6,986 nt of DNA from Verrucomicrobiota bacterium (lineage in GTDB: Bacteria > Verrucomicrobiota > Kiritimatiellia > Kiritimatiellales > Pontiellaceae), in NCBI GenBank assembly GCA_003532555.1, contig DOEU01000137.1, positions 1 through 6,986 of the forward strand, read 5' to 3'. Position 1 is the first letter of the stretch, and each line of letters opens with the position of its first letter. The notes beneath the pieces are model-generated. The model did not search any database. It was not told the origin of the DNA and worked only from the letters and a program-made list of their open reading frames with translations. This document shows, piece by piece, positions 5,150-6,986 of the stretch. Position numbers and translations under genes: made by a program.

Positions 5150-6986
5150 TGAAAATAATTTGTCTACTCTTCTACTTCTCGGGTATTGCTGCACTTACAT
5201 ATGAAGTGCTGTGGGTACGTCATTTAGGGCTTATTTTTGGCAATACAGTATATGCGGCCGCAACTGTTATGATGACCTATATGTTTGGTCTTGCTGTTGG
5301 CGCGCACTATGCCGGTCAGCTTGCCAAAAAAATAAAGCGCCCAGTTCGAATGTTTGGGATATTAGAGATTTTAACAGCCCTATATGCTTTGTGTGTTCCT
5401 TATATCTTTGATTTTGTTCAGCTAGCGTATCGATTCATTGCCATTCATATTTCGGACTCAATTTTCGTTTTAACGATGGTTCGTGTTCTTTTGGTATTAG
5501 TTTTATTGCTAATTCCAACTGCGATGATGGGTGCTACACTACCTGTATTGTCCAAAGGTTTTTTGATGAAGGTTGAGCGCTTTGGTTCTCGCTTAGGACT
5601 TTTGTACGGTATTAACACTTTAGGCGCTGTTTCAGGAGTATTACTTGCTGGGTTCGTTTTCATTCCTAAACTAGGAATGGATGTTTCTAATTATGTAGCC
5701 GTTAGCTTAGATGCTTTAGTGGGAATTGTATCCTTATTTCTGGCGAGACGATTTGATCAAAGCTCGGAAGTAGTTGCGGGTATTATTACGGATGCTGAAT
5801 TGCTTCCGCCGGTCAAAAAAGATCGGAGGTCAAAAGGGCTTTTGATCGCACTAGGTGCTTCTGGATTTTTATCACTGGCCCTCGAGGTAGTTTGGTTTCG
5901 GGCGCTCATTCTCATTTTCGGATCTACGACCTATTCATTTTCAGCCATGTTGGGGATTTTCTTAATTGGACTCTCTTTGGGTTCACTGATTGTGAGTAGG
6001 TATGCGGATCGCGTAAAACAACCGGTGCTAATTTTTGGGGGTGCCGCGGTTATAAGTGGTATTTTTACTCTTATTTCGCTCCATTGGTTTACAAAAATGC
6101 CGGAGTTTTTGTTGAGTAATTTGATGCTTAGTGGAACTCCAAGCTGGGAAAAAATGATTGGGCTTAAATTTGTCATAACTCTAATCTTCCTACTCGTCCC
6201 AACCTTGCTTTTTGGGGCATCTTTCACCGCAGCAACAAAAGCTATTCGTGAGGCGATGAACTCCTCTACAGAAGCGGTAGGTGAAGCCGCGATGTATAAT
6301 ACGATCGGAGCGGCGCTCGGGGCTTTTTTTGGAGGCTTTATTTTGCTTCCGAATACTGGAATGAGGCTTGGACTTGTTATCTGCGCGGTTTTGGTACTCC
6401 TATTGGGGAGCATCCTTTTGTACAAATATTTCCGAGAAAAACGTTGGCAAATAAGTATCACCGCATTGGTCGTAATTGTTTTGGGATGGGTGATTTTTTC
6501 ACCACCCCAGTGGGATAAGCAAGTTATGTCATCGGGACCTTATTTTTCACCTTGGAATTACATAGAAGATGACAGTGTTAATCTTTCTGATCAACTAGAC
6601 AGTGAAAGATTACTATATTTTAATGAGGGGATTACGTCGACTATTTCAGTAATTCAGACACCAGATGAAGTTTATTCTTATTGTAGTCAAGGAAAGGTAG
6701 AGGCGGACACTTCTGATCGTAGCATGATGCTCCAGCGTATGATGGGGCATCTTCCAATGCTATTTCATCCAGATCCTCAGCGTGTGGTCAATATTGGATT
6801 AGGCGCGGGTGTAACGTTTGGAGCTGTAAGTTGCTATCCTACCAAGCATCTAGAGGTAGTTGAATTCGAACCATCGGTAGTTAATATAGCAAAGGTGTGG
6901 TCCAATTATAATCACGGCGTAATTTCGAAAGAAAATATTACTGTAACCATCAATGATGGGCGAAATCATCTTTTTGTTTGTGACGA
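5149..6986 (+). CDS. Fused MFS-like / spermidine synthase-like membrane protein, 3' end missing
   Basis: The frame is open from ATG 5149 to the right edge, giving 612 codons with no stop; an in-frame TAG at 5119 excludes a longer N-terminus. Residues 1 to about 450 are membrane-embedded with a dozen or more hydrophobic segments, built as two related halves (residues 11-70 and 238-297 align without gaps). Residues 451 to about 485 form a polar stretch that includes SSGPYFSPWNY. From about 489 a SpeE-like Rossmann domain begins: YFNEGITSTISV (490-501), GHLPMLFHP (533-541), the nucleotide loop NIGLGAGVT (548-556), acidic VVEFEP (570-575) and NDGRNHL (602-608). The family is known as fused MFS/spermidine synthase; its substrate is generally unknown. 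Residues expected of real aminopropyltransferases are replaced, so polyamine synthesis is doubtful. The catalytic C-terminus is beyond the window. The family assignment is good, the function open. Confidence 0.88.
   Translation, partial: MKIICLLFYFSGIAALTYEVLWVRHLGLIFGNTVYAAATVMMTYMFGLAVGAHYAGQLAKKIKRPVRMFGILEILTALYALCVPYIFDFVQLAYRFIAIHISDSIFVLTMVRVLLVLVLLLIPTAMMGATLPVLSKGFLMKVERFGSRLGLLYGINTLGAVSGVLLAGFVFIPKLGMDVSNYVAVSLDALVGIVSLFLARRFDQSSEVVAGIITDAELLPPVKKDRRSKGLLIALGASGFLSLALEVVWFRALILIFGSTTYSFSAMLGIFLIGLSLGSLIVSRYADRVKQPVLIFGGAAVISGIFTLISLHWFTKMPEFLLSNLMLSGTPSWEKMIGLKFVITLIFLLVPTLLFGASFTAATKAIREAMNSSTEAVGEAAMYNTIGAALGAFFGGFILLPNTGMRLGLVICAVLVLLLGSILLYKYFREKRWQISITALVVIVLGWVIFSPPQWDKQVMSSGPYFSPWNYIEDDSVNLSDQLDSERLLYFNEGITSTISVIQTPDEVYSYCSQGKVEADTSDRSMMLQRMMGHLPMLFHPDPQRVVNIGLGAGVTFGAVSCYPTKHLEVVEFEPSVVNIAKVWSNYNHGVISKENITVTINDGRNHLFVCD

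Noticed and set aside
5211..5411. Plus-strand open frame of 66 codons inside the MFS/SpeE-like gene
   Set aside because: It is in a different frame from the long supported protein, which begins at 5149 and shows conserved family motifs across the same bases.
5931..6461. Minus-strand open frame of 176 codons opposite the MFS/SpeE-like gene
   Set aside because: It lies wholly inside a well-supported gene on the other strand, its product is low-complexity and rich in Lys, Ser and Pro, and no family motif is seen. It is a shadow frame.

Overview
The window is about 7 kb of tightly packed bacterial coding DNA with no RNA genes, insertion sequences or CRISPR. It holds seven genes. Six belong to recognisable families with intact key motifs, although one is cut by the left edge. 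The seventh is a membrane protein cut by the right edge.

Region 1 (1-4168, + strand) is a menaquinone operon of the futalosine type. In order it carries mqnD (5' end missing), a fused mqnB-mqnP gene, ubiX, ubiE/menG and mqnA. Every junction overlaps by 1 to 4 bases (ATGA, ATGA, GTGA, TAATG), so translation is probably coupled along the operon. In pathway order, MqnA dehydrates chorismate, MqnB removes the base from futalosine, and MqnD releases 1,4-dihydroxy-6-naphthoate. MqnP then prenylates this product, UbiX makes the prenyl-FMN cofactor that a UbiD-type decarboxylase needs, and UbiE methylates the ring to finish menaquinone. The radical SAM steps (MqnE, MqnC), any aminofutalosine deaminase and the UbiD-type decarboxylase are not in the window. 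They should lie upstream or elsewhere. The most unusual item is the single 476-residue protein that joins a shortened nucleosidase (MqnB) to a UbiA-type prenyltransferase (MqnP). These two enzymes do not catalyse consecutive steps.

Region 2 (4200-5048, - strand) is lgt, the lipoprotein diacylglyceryl transferase. It converges on the menaquinone operon and starts at TTG.

Region 3 (5049-5148) is a 100-base divergent promoter region between lgt and the last gene.

Region 4 (5149 to the right edge, + strand) is a long membrane protein of the fused MFS/spermidine-synthase type. Its two membrane halves are clearly an internal duplication, and they are followed by a Rossmann-fold, SpeE-like domain that lacks residues expected of a true spermidine synthase.

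Organism: the lgt gene, the UbiE/UbiX set and the respiratory quinone pathway point to a bacterium, most likely Gram-negative. The futalosine route, the compact nucleosidase and the MFS/SpeE-type protein would suit the PVC superphylum (Verrucomicrobiota or a Chlamydiota relative). This is inference from gene content only, and the phylum is uncertain.
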